Origin: Neopestalotiopsis rosae
Lineage: Eukaryota > Ascomycota > Sordariomycetes > Amphisphaeriales > Sporocadaceae
Length of the DNA stretch: 64,000 bases
Direction: 5' to 3'
NCBI GenBank assembly: GCA_023078685.1
Contig: JALGAS010000003.1
Coordinates: 1,860,001 to 1,924,000 of the forward strand
Of the stretch, positions 1-11,638 are shown one piece after another (position 1 is the first letter of the stretch; every line of letters starts with the position of its first letter). The notes under the pieces are model-generated. The model had not been told where the DNA came from, made no database searches, and was given only the letters and a program-made list of their open reading frames with translations. The position numbers and the translations under genes are program-made.

Positions 1-318
1 GAACTTCCAACGCTAAGCTATTTCTAGCAGTACTTTCAGCAGCAACGGCAGCTGCCCGTACCTTCGACACCCCTGCCAGGCAAACAGAGCTTATGCAACA
101 CTCCCCCAGTGCTCTCATCAGTGTCCAGTCGTCACACGCCTCGCCTGGCCCGTTCAGCCCGGTCAATCAACTTCACACCCATCACCCATCCATCGAATAT
201 CACAGCTGCCCAAAGCCGACTCGAGCATCTCATCACGCCCGCAAGCTGCCTGTCCTACTCACCATCCGAATCATCAATATCCAAGTAGCAGCAACTTCCC
301 CACTGGGCCTTCGTCAAT
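1..318 (+). promoter_or_regulatory. Upstream region / 5' leader of RPT1
   Basis: Pyrimidine- and CA-rich sequence without start-to-stop coding of recognisable type, directly before the RPT1 ATG at 319. It probably holds the 5' leader and core promoter. I see no clear TATA box. A longer open frame crosses it (from about 93) only because it is stop-poor. Confidence 0.4.
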
Positions 319-1752
319 ATGGTAGGTTCGAGCTATTGCCTGTTTACCCTAGAGCTCTGCTGATCGAGAACAAGCCGTCCGCCACAGGCCAGAACTGGGA
401 GAAGTACCAGAAGAACTTCGCCGATGACGAGGTAGAGGAGAAGAAGATCACACCTTTGACAGATGAGTACGTCGTCACAATTCTTTGAACATCTATACCC
501 CTACTTGTGGGCTAATCTTGAAGCCAGAGATATTCAAGTCCTGAAGACGTACGGCGCCGCCCCCTACGGATCGGCACTCAAGAACCTCGAAAAGCAGATC
601 AAGGAGAAGCAACAAAGTGTGGACGAGAAGATTGGAGTCAAGGAGTCCGACACAGGTCTTGCACCGCCACATCTATGGGACACAGCAGCCGATCGTCAGC
701 GCATGGCAGAAGAGCAACCGCTTCAGGTAGCGCGGTGCACCAAGATCATTGCAGACGAAAAGGACGAGTCAAAGAGCAAATATGTCATCAACGTCAAGCA
801 AATCGCCAAGTTTGTCGTCCAGCTGGGCGAGCGTGTCTCGCCGACCGATATCGAGGAGGGAATGCGCGTGGGCGTCGACCGCAACAAGTACCAGATCATG
901 CTGCCACTTCCGCCCAAGATTGATGCCAGCGTCACCATGATGACCGTCGAGGAGAAGCCCGATGTTACATATGGCGATGTTGGTGGTTGCAAAGAGCAGG
1001 TGGAGAAGCTGAGAGAGGTCGTCGAGATGCCCTTGCTGTCGCCAGAACGATTCGTCAACCTCGGTATCGATCCCCCCAAGGGTGCTCTACTCTATGGCCC
1101 TCCTGGTACCGGAAAGACCCTTTGCGCCCGAGCTGTAGCCAACCGAACAGATGCTACCTTCATTCGCGTCATCGGATCTGAGCTGGTACAGAAGTATGTC
1201 GGTGAGGGTGCACGTATGGTTCGTGAACTTTTCGAAATGGCTCGAACCAAGAAGGCCTGTATCATCTTCTTTGATGAGATTGATGCCATTGGTGGTGCTC
1301 GATTCGATGATGGAGCTGGCGGCGACAACGAGGTACAGCGTACTATGTTGGAGCTTATCACACAATTGGACGGTTTCGATGCTCGTGGAAACATCAAGGT
1401 CATGTTCGCTACCAACAGACCCTCAACCCTAGATCCCGCTCTGATGCGACCCGGTCGTATCGACCGAAAGATCGAGTTCTCCCTGCCCGATTTGGAGGGA
1501 CGTGCCAACATTCTCCGCATTCACGCAAAGAGTATGAGCGTCGAGCGCGACATCAGATGGGAGCTGATTTCCCGATTGTGTCCTAATGCAACGGGTGCCG
1601 AGTTGCGCAGTGTATGCACAGAGGCCGGCATGTTCGCCATCCGAGCAAGGAGAAAGGTCGCCACAGAGAAGGACTTCTTGAGCGCTGTGGACAAGGTCAT
1701 CAAGGGCAACTTGAAGTTCAACTCAACTGCCACTTACATGCAGTACAACTAA
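319..1752 (+). CDS. RPT1: 26S proteasome regulatory subunit 7 (AAA ATPase Rpt1)
   Basis: This is one of the six AAA ATPases of the 19S base that unfold ubiquitylated substrates and open the 20S gate. Proposed exons are 319..321, 393..466 and 528..1752, giving 433 residues, the usual length of metazoan Rpt1. The first exon is the ATG alone, followed at once by GTAGGT. Exon 2 supplies NWEKYQKNF and exon 3 begins inside the conserved TDEDIQVLK stretch. Visible motifs are Walker A GPPGTGKT (residues 216-223), Walker B FFDEID (D275, E276), the second region of homology near [12 protein letters not shown], and the C-terminal tail TYMQYN that docks on the 20S ring. Exon 3 is nearly identical to fungal Rpt1 as I recall it. 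The one-codon first exon is inferred from phase and splice signals; the rest of the gene is very secure. Confidence 0.96.
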
Positions 1753-2043
1753 GAGGTTTGAAAGGGATACAATGGCAACGGAGTCAAGGTGTACTATTTG
1801 TATCAACAAGATCGATGATCAGTTTACGGGTCTCAATTAGACGAGTGCTTGTACTGGAAGCATTGACGATTAGATAATGAGACACATTGCCAGAGTTTGA
1901 ATCTGGCCCAGACGAAATGGCGTTTCTTGTTTACGCTGGTACATGACACCAGGACTTGAGCGTTTTGAACAAATTGCACAGCATTTCAGTATTTAGTCCA
2001 TTTGAGCATCGCAAATCTGCAATTTTGTGGTCTTCGTCAATCA

Positions 2044-2532
2044 TCAAATGCTCGCTAGCAAACCCAATTCTATGTTTATGTTCATGCGCAAGGTCTCATC
2101 TCTAGGACAATATTTAGCAAGGAACTCGTTCCAACCATCTACTCCCTTCTTTTTCCAAGAAACCTTTCGCCCATTTTCTTCCCACTCTTCATCGTTAATG
2201 AGTTTCTTGACCTCGTCGGCCCACCCATCAGAGTACGCATCAAGGGGTATGAATTTGTAGGGAAACTTGTTGCGGGCCTCTACCACTGGTGTAATTCTGG
2301 AGCCTTCGCCTCTCAAGCGTGCGTCTATTGAAGAATTCAGTATTTCATATTTGGCGGGTAAAGTGATGAGACAGAGAAGGCGATAGAATTCGAGGCAATG
2401 CAGGGAAGCGATGTACTCACGTTGATCGAACATGCCAAAACGAGCCTTGTACTCGACTTCAAAGACGTACTCTCTCCAGACAGCCAGAGCGTCGAATAAT
2501 TCCTTTCTCGCATCGCTAAAAGATATTTCCAT
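2044..2532 (-). CDS. Hypothetical protein, about 130 residues, function unknown
   Basis: A small gene between RPT1 and EMC5 that I do not recognise. The frame is open from the ATG at 2532 to the stop at 2044 (162 codons unspliced). It contains a textbook donor GTGAGT at 2420 and an acceptor TTCAATAG ending at 2325. Removing this 96-nt, 3n, stop-free segment (exons 2532..2421 and 2324..2044) gives 130 residues. The product is rich in charged residues and aromatic Trp/Tyr/Phe (for example SDGWADEVKK and KKKGVDGWNEF), with no signal peptide, membrane segment or known catalytic motif. Its 3' end faces the RPT1 3' end (convergent). It could be a lineage-specific soluble protein, and a spurious frame cannot be excluded. 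Confidence 0.5.
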   Translation of the reverse strand: MEISFSDARKELFDALAVWREYVFEVEYKARFGMFDQREYIASLHCLEFYRLLCLITLPAKYEILNSSIDARLRGEGSRITPVVEARNKFPYKFIPLDAYSDGWADEVKKLINDEEWEENGRKVSWKKKGVDGWNEFLAKYCPRDETLRMNINIELGLLASI

Positions 2533-3652
2533 AATATTCGCGGTAATACTATCGTAACTCCCCTTTGAACGATCAATAGTAGGATCGATAGTAGTCGAAT
2601 GGTCTTTGGCACTTTTGTTGCAACGCTCCGGGCCGCAATATCAAGGAGTGGGTTCCTTTGTTCCTGAGCGCGAGACAAAGAAATTGACAATGTTCAAGGT
2701 TGTTGTTCATCTCGTAAAATCTGACCGCGCGGACCAATAGGGTGATTCAACCATCCACATGCTTCAGGTATTCCTGACATTGGAAATGAATTTCTGATGA
2801 GGGCGTTACTGTTACCAACGCAAGGCAGAAGAGCAGGTTTATTGTGTTTGCGAGGCGCAGCTCACGCTCGATTGATTAGCGTGCTGCTAAGGCCTGTACT
2901 ATATTGGCCGATGTCTAAATCGTGTCTGTGTCATGGCATTTTAGTTGCGGGCACACCACTGCTGACATTCATTTCGTTTCTCCATTATGTTCAGCTATAT
3001 TCAAAGTGGTTCCGAACAGATGTATTTGTTTCATTCTGGTATGCAAGCGACAGAATCGAACATTATTCCTGGCAAGTCTAGTCTCACACCAGAGAAAGTC
3101 AAGACGTCTAAGTCGAGGGAGTCTTAAACAAATAAAATAACCAATAGCCTCATTCCAATCCTAGGTGATTGAGAGGATTCATTATACATGGACTATCTTG
3201 ACGGGTGTAAGTAGATCTGGGCGAAATTGTATTGACCTAGCCGCACGATGTGATGATCACGTAGTTGTAAAAATGCACAACTTGTTTTTGTTTATTATTG
3301 CAGATGCAGACACGAGTCAGAAATATCATAGAGCTGACTGGATTCATGGCTTTTGTTGATCTACGGGTTTTACAGTATCCCATGATATCGTACGGTGACG
3401 GGTTTGTATTAGAGGAACTCGATTATATGGAAATCTTATACTCAATCATGGCAGTTGGCGAGTCTAGTGGACAGCTGGTCAATGCTCATTGTGGCATGCA
3501 TAGGAGCTGTGGTCACCAGCAACATCAGCGCAGCTCCGTACCTAACGGATAGCTCCTACGCACGCCAACAGCTCCCGACTACGTCCACCTGCTACGTCAA
3601 AGATCCCAATTCGAGTGCCTCTTCTGCCAGAACAGCAACATTCGCGATCAGA
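2533..3652. other. Gene-free stretch between hypothetical gene and EMC5
   Basis: About 1.1 kb of moderately AT-rich DNA. Only short open frames lacking codon-bias or family resemblance are present. It should include the divergent promoters of the small minus-strand gene and of EMC5. I see no repeat or RNA gene. Confidence 0.5.
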
Positions 3653-4150
3653 ATGACTCTTCTTTCCAAGACGACGACCACTTTTGGTCTGATCCTTTTG
3701 GCGCATGCGTAAGTTGCCATCACTAGGCAATGCAACCCGTCACAATGAGGATGCAAGCTGACACAACTCATCCGCTTTAGCTGCTACTCTGCACATGAAC
3801 ACTCGGCACTACAGGCACACCGTGCTGCCTCGCTCGCCTCCCTGACCGCGTCGCAAGCCGGCATCCTCACCTCACTGCCCATCGACATCGCGATCGAGAC
3901 CGTGGTAGCAACCTTTGTGGTGGTTTTCGGACTGGTGCTGAACACGGCTCCGCTGCGACCGATCCGATGGCGCGTCTGGGCTGGACAGATTGAGCGAGAG
4001 GGCGAGCAAGCGTTCAAGAACGCTAACGGCGAGGTGGCCAAGGAGTACGTGGGCAACCCATTCAAGCTGCTGGAGACGCGGCCGGGTTTCGTGGACATTC
4101 GGAAGCAGAGAAAGGAGTTCGCGGAATGGGTCAAGACGCAAGGTCAATGA
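3653..4150 (+). CDS. EMC5: ER membrane protein complex subunit 5 (EMC5 / MMgT family)
   Basis: Small two-span membrane protein of the ER membrane complex, which inserts tail-anchored and multi-pass proteins; the family is also annotated as membrane magnesium transporter. Exons 3653..3708 and 3781..4150 (donor GTAAGT, acceptor CTTTAG) give 141 residues, typical for fungal EMC5. The N-terminal helix FGLILLAHACYSAHEHSAL is the family hallmark and is restored only by this splice. A second helix follows, around IAIETVVATFVVVFGLVL. The C-terminal half is soluble and charged, ending KEFAEWVKTQGQ. The gene lies tandem to MSH5, 515 bp downstream. Confidence 0.93.
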
Positions 4151-4665
4151 TGGCGAGGATACTTGGAATTCAGGTCAGGGTCATTGGAGCGGAATGCAAG
4201 AAAAAGGCACATGCCAAGTGCTGCCGCGTTTGTATAACAGGACGAAGGAACACATGACAACAGGCTGTCAAGTTCTTATGGGCAGCAAGATCACCTTCAC
4301 GAATCATCTGGGACAAATGTAGCTTCGGACAGAGAGCACATGGTGTTACTTCTAGCCGTCTGTAGGTAATATCCTTGGGTGCAGCAGGAGACTCGAGTCG
4401 ATGACGAGTCGAGAAGGCCGATGGCCGTACCTTCTCGGTTGGGCGGGTGCATACTTGGCAGGCGCGGTCGAAAGACAGACTCTGCCCCGTCCCTTCTCAT
4501 CTGGTGAGGAAGTGGCAAGAACAAATGAATATTTTTTGAAATCATGAGAATTGATCTTTGCTTCAGCAAATCACTCGAGGTCCCGCTGCGTTTCCCCATA
4601 CACACAATCGTATATATTCAGAGACACTTCAGCTTATCGATCTAGGTGGTCTCAAAGAGACAATC
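4151..4665. other. EMC5-MSH5 intergenic region
   Basis: About 0.5 kb holding the EMC5 3' end and the MSH5 promoter. The frame of MSH5 exon 1 stays open upstream to about 4558, but no ATG occurs there before 4666. No other feature is apparent. Confidence 0.5.
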
Positions 4666-7600
4666 ATGCCTTTGAGCAGTTTTTCTGGAGGACCGCAAGC
4701 GCGCCACCGCTATGCTGTTTCTTCTGATCGAGTCGTGGGCAGCTCCCCACCGATTCCTCGTGGAAGTCATGCGAGTGCGTCATCTGTCGCTGCATTGCGC
4801 ACTCAACGTTATTCAAGGTCACCACAAACTCATACGTCGAATGGTGCTTCTCCCTCTGGTTCGAGCTCCCTGTCCCGAGCTGCTATCTACTCACCTCAGC
4901 TACCACCACATCCTTCGCGTCAACGCTTGTCACAACGCCCCGCGCCATCCAGGGGGATCTCGACCACACCCGTGTCAAGCGTAGTGGACGGAGACGGCGA
5001 TGCTCAGCATTCGGCGGAACATGATCATCTTGATGCGGACGCCCTTGGCGAAATCATAATGGCCATAGATATGAATAAGACTGGCAACCTTGGCTGTGCA
5101 TATTACATTGCCGCCGAGGAGAAACTCTTACTGCTTGAGGATGTACCCATGGCAGGCCCTGAAATAGTAGAGACACTTCTACTCAATGCAGAGCCAACAA
5201 CTGTCTTGACACCTTCACGAGCCTCTGAAGCATTACTTGGCATACTTCATAGAGGCGCTCAGGGTGCTGAGCGAAGTGATAGTGGTAAGTGCTACTGGAT
5301 CTTTCAACGACATGGATTGTCTGCTGATACACTGTGAAGGAGCCGAATATGGATCCTATGTTTTACGTTCGCTCACCACAGCTGAGTTCAAGTACGAGTC
5401 AGCTAAAGAGAAGCTTCTCGGTCTGCATGTTGAGTCACGCGGGCAGCAAACAATGATCTTTGCATCAGTTGTCGACGAACCGGTCGACGAGCATTATGAC
5501 CAGGACGGCTCGATGCTAGGCTCTCTTATGAGGCTTGGTACTTCAATCAACCTTGAGAGCCAATTGAGTGTAGGTCTGACTTCTTGGTTTGCCACATGAA
5601 GAATCTAACGCTTACAGATTGGATGCGCCGGTGCTGTTTTGAGCGATCTCAATCGACGAAGGACTGCAGAGTACCTCCCAGGAGATCTCGATGCAACAAT
5701 TGCCTTCAGAATCAAGTCCGTTGAGATGTTCAACTTATTTGACTCAATGTTTGTCAGTGCGGATACGTTGGCCTCATTGCAAGTTCTTCGATCAGAGTTC
5801 CATCCCAACAGCCAGATGCGTGGGCCAGATGGGTCGAGTTCTGGAGCAAAAGAAAGCCTGTCCGTTTACGGGCTCTTCCACTACGAAGCTTGCACGCCGC
5901 AAGGGAGGTCGAAGCTTCGTCAAATCTTCTTACGGCCAAGCATTGATCTCGACTTTATCAAGAGCCGACAATTTGCAATATCCTTCTTCCTGAGATCTGA
6001 CAATGCAGACCTGGCCAAAAGGCTCACTAAGGAGTTACGAAAAATCAAGAATATGCGAACAACGATTGCCTTCCTCCAAAAAGGTGTAGATTCTCCCGGA
6101 AAGAAGGCTTCCATTGCGAGCAATGTATGGTTGACAATACAACGTTTTGCTCACAATGCTCTGAACATACAAAGCACTCTTGCCGAGATGCAGGGTTCCG
6201 CGGTGGTCGAGATGGCCACAAAGGTTCTTCGTACAATCCAAACTGGATCGCTGCATCATGTTGGGGAACTTATCACTCGAGTAGTTGACTTTGAGCAATC
6301 AAGGGAGCGGCGAAGAACGGCCGTGAAGCACGGTGTTGACCCCAACCTCGACGAGCTTAAGCGAAGTTATCATGGCATGGAACATTTCTTGACAGAGGTC
6401 AATATCAAGCTTCGAGCAGATATTCCCGAATGGGCTCAGAACTATGTTCAGGGCTGCGTGTTCTACCCCCAACTAGGATTCCTCACAGTTGTTGCGATCA
6501 ATCCCGAGAACGGCCAACCAAGGTACGAAGGGCAAGATGCCCAGGATATTTGGGATTGTATCTTTACAGACGATAATGTCGTATATTGCAAAAATCCAAG
6601 AATGAAAGAGATGGATGATCACTTTGGGGATGCGTACTGCATGATCATCGGTGAGAAAATTTCCTACTCTCGATGTATGACATTCACGGTATTGATTTAT
6701 TCGTTCCCAGATCGAGAGATTGAAATCCTACATGAGCTCTCGGCCCAGGTGCTTGAGCACGAGAATGCCATATTAGCCGCCTCAGATATCATAGGAGAGC
6801 TGGATAGCCTCCTCGCTCTTGCAGTCGGTTCACGAAAGTACAATTGGACTGCACCGATTATGACTAAGGACAACGTCTTGCACATCGAGGGTGGCCGACA
6901 CCTTTTGCAAGAGCTTGTGGTTCCGTCCTTCATCGCAAATGACTGTCACATGACTGGTGGCAGTGAGCGTATCAACGAAGAAGTCGATGAAAGTGACTCG
7001 GTGGCGGGCCAAGACTTTCCAAGCACCCTCATCTTGACAGGCCCGAATCATTCGGGAAAGAGTGTATATCTGAAGCAAGTCGCTCTGATTGTCTATCTCG
7101 CGCATATAGGCTGCTTCGTGCCGGCTGACAAAGCCATTATTGGAATCACAGACCGAATCTTGACGCGTATTGCTACCCGTGAGAGCGTGTCAAAGAACGA
7201 GAGTGCATTTGCGATAGACCTCAGACAAGCCGCATTCGCAATCAATTTTGCCAGTCGTCGGAGTCTGGTCTTGGTGGATGAGTTTGGAAAGGGCACAAAT
7301 ACGGTTGACGGTGCCGGGCTAATGACAGCACTGTTACACCATTTTAGCGCTCTCGGATCAGAGAGACCGAAGCTTTTGGCAGCTACGCATTTTCATGAGA
7401 TCTTTGAGGCGGATCTCCTTCAGGAGAGCGAAGAACTTGCATTTGCGCACATGGACGTTCACGTCGATTTTGACACGCAAGTTGTGGAAGACCAGGTAAC
7501 ATACCTTTTTAACTTGAAGCCCGGTCGAAGTGTTTCAAGCTTTGGAAGCAGGTGCGCTGCGATGAATGGCATCGACCAAGCCATTGTCGACAGAGCAGAA

Positions 7601-7831
7601 GCAATAATGCTATTGCTTGTTCGAGGAGAAGATTTGGAGGCGGCTTGCTCCAAACTCTCAGAAGAGGAGGAGTACAAACTTCAAAAGGCCGAGGACATCG
7701 CTCGAGCCTTCTTGGAACAGGACATTGAGGCACCGAATCGGAAGGGCAAAAAGAGGGAAGGGTATTATCGTGGCATTCTCCGGGGCATTTTGGCTGCCAG
7801 CGAGGACTCGTCAGCATCGAAGTTTGCATAA
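4666..7831 (+). CDS. MSH5: Meiotic MutS homologue Msh5
   Basis: MutS-family ATPase that forms the Msh4-Msh5 clamp stabilising Holliday junctions for meiotic crossing-over; it does not repair mismatches. Exons 4666..5284, 5340..5569, 5618..6650 and 6711..7831 give 1000 residues. The third intron (60 nt) is 3n and stop-free; removing it restores the family sequence MIIDREIEI. An N-terminal Ser/Pro-rich extension of about 130 residues precedes the GCAYYIA segment. Walker A is GPNHSGKS (738-745); Walker B is LVLVDEFGKGTNTVDG (D817, E818). DEFGKGT with TVDG is the Msh5 signature, whereas Msh4 and Msh2 have DELGRGT. The C-terminal helix-turn-helix region SSFGSRCAAMNGIDQAIVDR follows. Start chosen as the first ATG in frame. 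Confidence 0.94.
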
Positions 7832-8877
7832 AGAGCCTCTTTGCTTGCTTTGTCGAAGTCTTTGTGCGCGATGTCCTGACGATGCAGGTTGCGTGTCCTC
7901 AATCTATTCGAACCGATAAGACGTTGCTACTTTTTCGCACGTTATCAAAATTGCTGACGAATATGCCATCCAGAGTACGACATCTCAATGCATTCGAAGC
8001 GAAAACTTTGTAATGCAAAGGGAATGATTACACCATGGCGTCCCTTGCAAGGAATTTGGAAGAGAAGTTCTGCAAAACATAGCTGAAGCCTCATCATCCT
8101 TGCTTTGGCGTTTCAAAATGCCGCCCTTCCAGTCTGTGTCAGAGAATAACCCGCTGCTTGGGATGTTTCGAGCTTGGCGCGAAATCAGACCCTGGTCTTT
8201 TATAATAGCACGATTTTCAACTTTAAAAAAAGAGCCGCATCTGTTAGAACAAGGATTGTGCTCCCCTGCAGCGTCTATATTTACGGTCTTTGCGACACTA
8301 GCTTCGAGCTTTGAAGTGGGATTCGCCGAGCCTCGACTCAAGTCATCATGAGACGACCCCAGACTTTTCCAAGAGGCTTTTTCTTGACTTGACTCGGATT
8401 CTCTCAAAGTCTAGCCGTCTGATATTCTGTAACATGCTGCATGTGTAGTCTATTTTCAATTGTTCACGAATGAGTGGCCAGGAAGCAGACGATCAGGGTC
8501 AGCCCATGAAGATCCGCCTTTCCTACAAAGCGACAACGAGACGGGCTTCAGCTTGAAGCATGACACTTCGGCAGAGCACTTGTGGATCCTTGACTTGATC
8601 TCCACGTCTTAATTGGGTAAACGTTGGCATATGTCCGGCCTACCTCCGGAGCCGTGAGTCGTGAGACCATCGTGAGAACGACAAGTGTATAAGTATCTGA
8701 ACGAGTCGCTTTCTTAGTCCCGACTTGGCATCTCATCTTCTCAATAACAACTCAGCTACAATATCAATATCTACTCTCCTGATATTTACTTGTCCTTATT
8801 TTTTCCACCATCGACCTTGATTCTGCAATACAGATAATTTCCATCTCATTATCACCTACGGGCACCTTAACGCCAAG
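7832..8877. other. MSH5 3' region and promoter of the GPI-type protein gene
   Basis: About 1 kb. The distal part looks like a promoter: a TATA-like TATAAG at about 8688, then a CT/CA-rich leader up to the ATG at 8878. A 140-codon frame on the minus strand (8407..7985) begins with TTG rather than ATG and resembles nothing known, so it is not called. Confidence 0.45.
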
Positions 8878-9530
8878 ATGCATTTCTCAACCGTCGCCAT
8901 CATCAGTGTTGCAGCTGTGGCTGTGTCAGCACAAGTAAGTAATTTGATGTTCTCCCCTGCTTCCACGAACACAGGTCCGACTAACACATCTGCCAGCAAT
9001 ACGTCCCTCATCGCGCCGCCATGGCCGAGCGGAGCGAGATCTTCATACGCGCCAAGCACAACAAGGGAGGCAACAGCACTGACACAGCGGCCACTGCCAC
9101 CGAGTCAGGAGCTGCAACGGCCACGGAGACGGGAAGTAGCGGCAAGGGAGGCGGCAAGCACAATGGCGGCAGCAAGAACAACTCGACCGGCGAGGCCACC
9201 GGAGGCTCAGACAACAGCGGCAAGGGCAGCAGCAGCGGCAGCAGTGGCAAGAACTCCACGACTGGCGGCACCAGCGGCAGCGGATCATCGTCGGGAAGCG
9301 GAAGCAGCAGCGGCGGCAAGAACTCGGGATCCAACAAGGGCAACTCGACCTCCTCGGGGGGCACGGGATCGGGCTCGGCCTCGTCGTCGGCGGCCCGCGC
9401 CGGCGCCTCGTCTACGAGCACGAGTACGCCTGTCCAGGGCGCCGCTTCGCGATCCGAGGTCCTCTTGAGCAGTTCTGGAGGTCTGGTGACGATTGCTGGT
9501 GTGGGTATCGCATTTGCCTTGTTTATGTAA
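8878..9530 (+). CDS. Secreted Ser/Gly-rich GPI-anchored-type protein
   Basis: Exons 8878..8934 and 8997..9530 (donor GTAAGT, acceptor TGCCAG) give 196 residues. Residues 1-19 form a signal peptide (MHFSTVAIISVAAVAVSAQ) and coincide with exon 1. The middle is low complexity: Thr/Ala/Glu, then long Ser-Gly-Lys-Asn runs with many potential O-glycosylation sites and NST/NNST-type N-glycosylation sequons. The tail has small residues (SSSGG) then a hydrophobic segment LVTIAGVGIAFALFM at the very end, as expected for GPI attachment. It is therefore probably a plasma-membrane or cell-wall protein. No enzymatic domain is visible. The high GC and repetitive codons leave long open frames on other strands, which are shadows. 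Confidence 0.85.
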
Positions 9531-9900
9531 TGGGTACGAAGAGAAAGCTGAGGTCCTGTCTGACGTATAGCTCCATGTCGCTATGATTTATACGCTCGTT
9601 TCTTGTTGGGTTTGGTTCATGGGTTCGCATTACAGAGCGGGTGTTTCGGTTGCATTTATTGATATTAGAGCAAAATTACCAAAATTACCTCGTCTGCTTT
9701 CGGAATGACCGTTCTTATCAGTTTGAATTGTTGATGAGAGTTTTGATGAAGATGGCTCAGTCTTTACAACAAGTCGATACAATATGGTCCACCGCTTAGC
9801 GATGACATTCTGTTCCCACAACGCATTTCAGGTGGATTCCCAAGCTAGAATGTCTCAGGCTTTCATCATCTCTCACTATTGCCCGCGTCTCGATATTTCC
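9531..9900. other. Convergent intergenic region, GPI-type gene / GNAT relic
   Basis: About 370 bp between two convergent 3' ends. It is AT-rich and I see no gene, RNA or repeat in it. Confidence 0.5.
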
Positions 9901-10661
9901 TCACTCGCCCGTATGACCGCGATAATACATGACGACTTCAGGACGAGCGTGGTCCGTATCGGCATCGACGGCCCGCGCCCCGCCCACCACAAAGCCGCAA
10001 CTCTGGTAAAAGGCAATGGCGGCCGTGTTGGCCGTGTACACGTCCAGCCCGAGGCGGCAGCGGGCCCCGCGCCGTCGCGCGTCCGCGTGCGCATGTTCGG
10101 CGGCCGCTCTGCTCAGGGCCCGCCCGAGCCCCTGGCGCCGGACCTCGGCCCGGGTGTAGACGCCGGTGAATTGGTAGAGGAGTGGTGGTCGGTCTCCGTC
10201 GTCATTGTCGTCGTTGGTAGCATTGCGTTATTCTTCATCATCGGCTGCGGCAGGATTGGATACAATCTCTGCGCCGGGCATGGGACCAAAGACTGTCGTC
10301 GCTGCCAGGATTCGACGATCTGAGATACATACGGCTACAAAAGTTTTTGCAATGGGCTTGTGTAGGCGACGATACCAGTACTCGTCGGCGAACAATATTT
10401 CTCTCTCGTAGTTCGAGCCAAATGCTGTTTTGTGAAAAATTGCGTTATTCCCGGACCATGTGTGAATACAGTCTCCTGACCTTGACATATTTGTTTTGGC
10501 ATTAGATAAATGTAGGCAGGCGGGGCCTTACCATCGGGGTCCTCCCGCAAGGCGGTCAATCGGAATGGTTTGTACTCGCTGAGATAAAAGGCAAACCCAG
10601 TCTCGTCGGGAGGTATGATCTCAATGGTCCACGATGGATCTTCTGTTATTTTTGATGTCAT
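9901..10661 (-). pseudogene. GNAT-family N-acetyltransferase interrupted by an in-frame stop
   Basis: Exons 10661..10532 and 10475..9901 (donor GTAAGG, acceptor GTCAG) form one frame of 235 codons with a single internal TAA at 10230..10228, about codon 126. Before the stop the frame encodes an N-terminal half including YEREILFADEYWYRR and RRILAATTVFGPMPG. After it, with no frame change, comes the complete acetyl-CoA-binding part: VYTRAEVRRQGLGRALSRAA (the R/Q-x-x-G-x-G/A pyrophosphate loop), then LDVYTANTAAIAFYQSCGF (the family's late motif) and a stop at 9901. I found no donor/acceptor pair that removes the TAA without shifting frame. It is either a recent nonsense allele or a sequence error; the stop lies in an Asp/Asn-coding low-complexity linker. 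The substrate is unknown. Confidence 0.72.
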
Positions 10662-11638
10662 GTTTGCTTACACGATCTTATGGGTCGTGAATAAGCCGTG
10701 TTGGTGTATATAGTATCAGACTTGCGTGCCTCACGTGTAAGTGTTGGGAGCGAGTATAGTATAGTGGCACCTAGTAATCAGTTTTAGTGCGTAAACAGCG
10801 GAGACGATTTTCGGAAACCGGCAACTATGAGAAACATGAATTGAGTTTCTACTATACGGGGGAAATGTGATAAGGTATCTAATAAAACATTTGCCCTGGG
10901 TGCTGGAGAGATGTGTGAGTCACCAATGCGAGATGTGGTCGCAAAGAGTCATAATACTTTGTTCTCGAAAACAGGAGCACAATTATTACATGTCTCGCCA
11001 AGAATAAACGATGTTTCCGACAATTTGGGGGCTGGGTGAGTGCCTTGACCACTAAGTACAGTTGTCTTTGGCGGTCCTCGGGTTCATAATGACGGCAATG
11101 AGCCTACCTTTCTTTTATTAGGTAACAGCAGTTGTCTCCATCCAGGAAGTGTGTGCGACGGTAAGTAGGCGGCACAACCAGCGTGCAAATAATACAGCAC
11201 GTGTGCCGGAATTGTAGTGCAGTTTAATGTGCATGAGTTACTCGTTGAAGAAGTTATGTGTGTAATACCTAACCTAGGTAATTAAGCCTGGTCACTACCT
11301 AACCAAGTACCTAGATCCTACTAGGCTGTAGGCGCCGCAACCTTTTCTGCAGATCCCCCGCTAGCGCGACATGGATCAGGCAGCCCCAACCAGCACATGA
11401 GAAACCAAAGCCAAGTCAGCTGCGTCTGGTCGGCTGAGACCTTTCAACATCTCAGAACTCCACGAAGGATCGGGCCGTAGCCTCGTCGCATTGAATTTAT
11501 TAACACGTTTCTTTCTCTAGAAAAGAAACCCACAGTCGCTGAGCGATCATGTCTTGAATTTCCTGCATCTTTATTCTGACTTTTAGCAACAACTATATCG
11601 TCCCGCTAGTGAGCATCGCTGCCTGCTAGCAATTCAAG
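10662..11638. other. Gene-free stretch upstream of the CorA-like gene
   Basis: About 1 kb serving as divergent upstream DNA for the GNAT relic and the CorA-like gene. Around 11265-11330 there are several overlapping CCTAACCTAGGTA / TACCTAG motifs of the kind seen elsewhere in the window. No gene is recognised. Confidence 0.5.

Noticed and set aside
7985..8407. 140-codon minus-strand frame between MSH5 and the GPI-type gene
   Set aside because: It starts at TTG, not ATG, and has no family resemblance; it overlaps the presumed MSH5 3' region.
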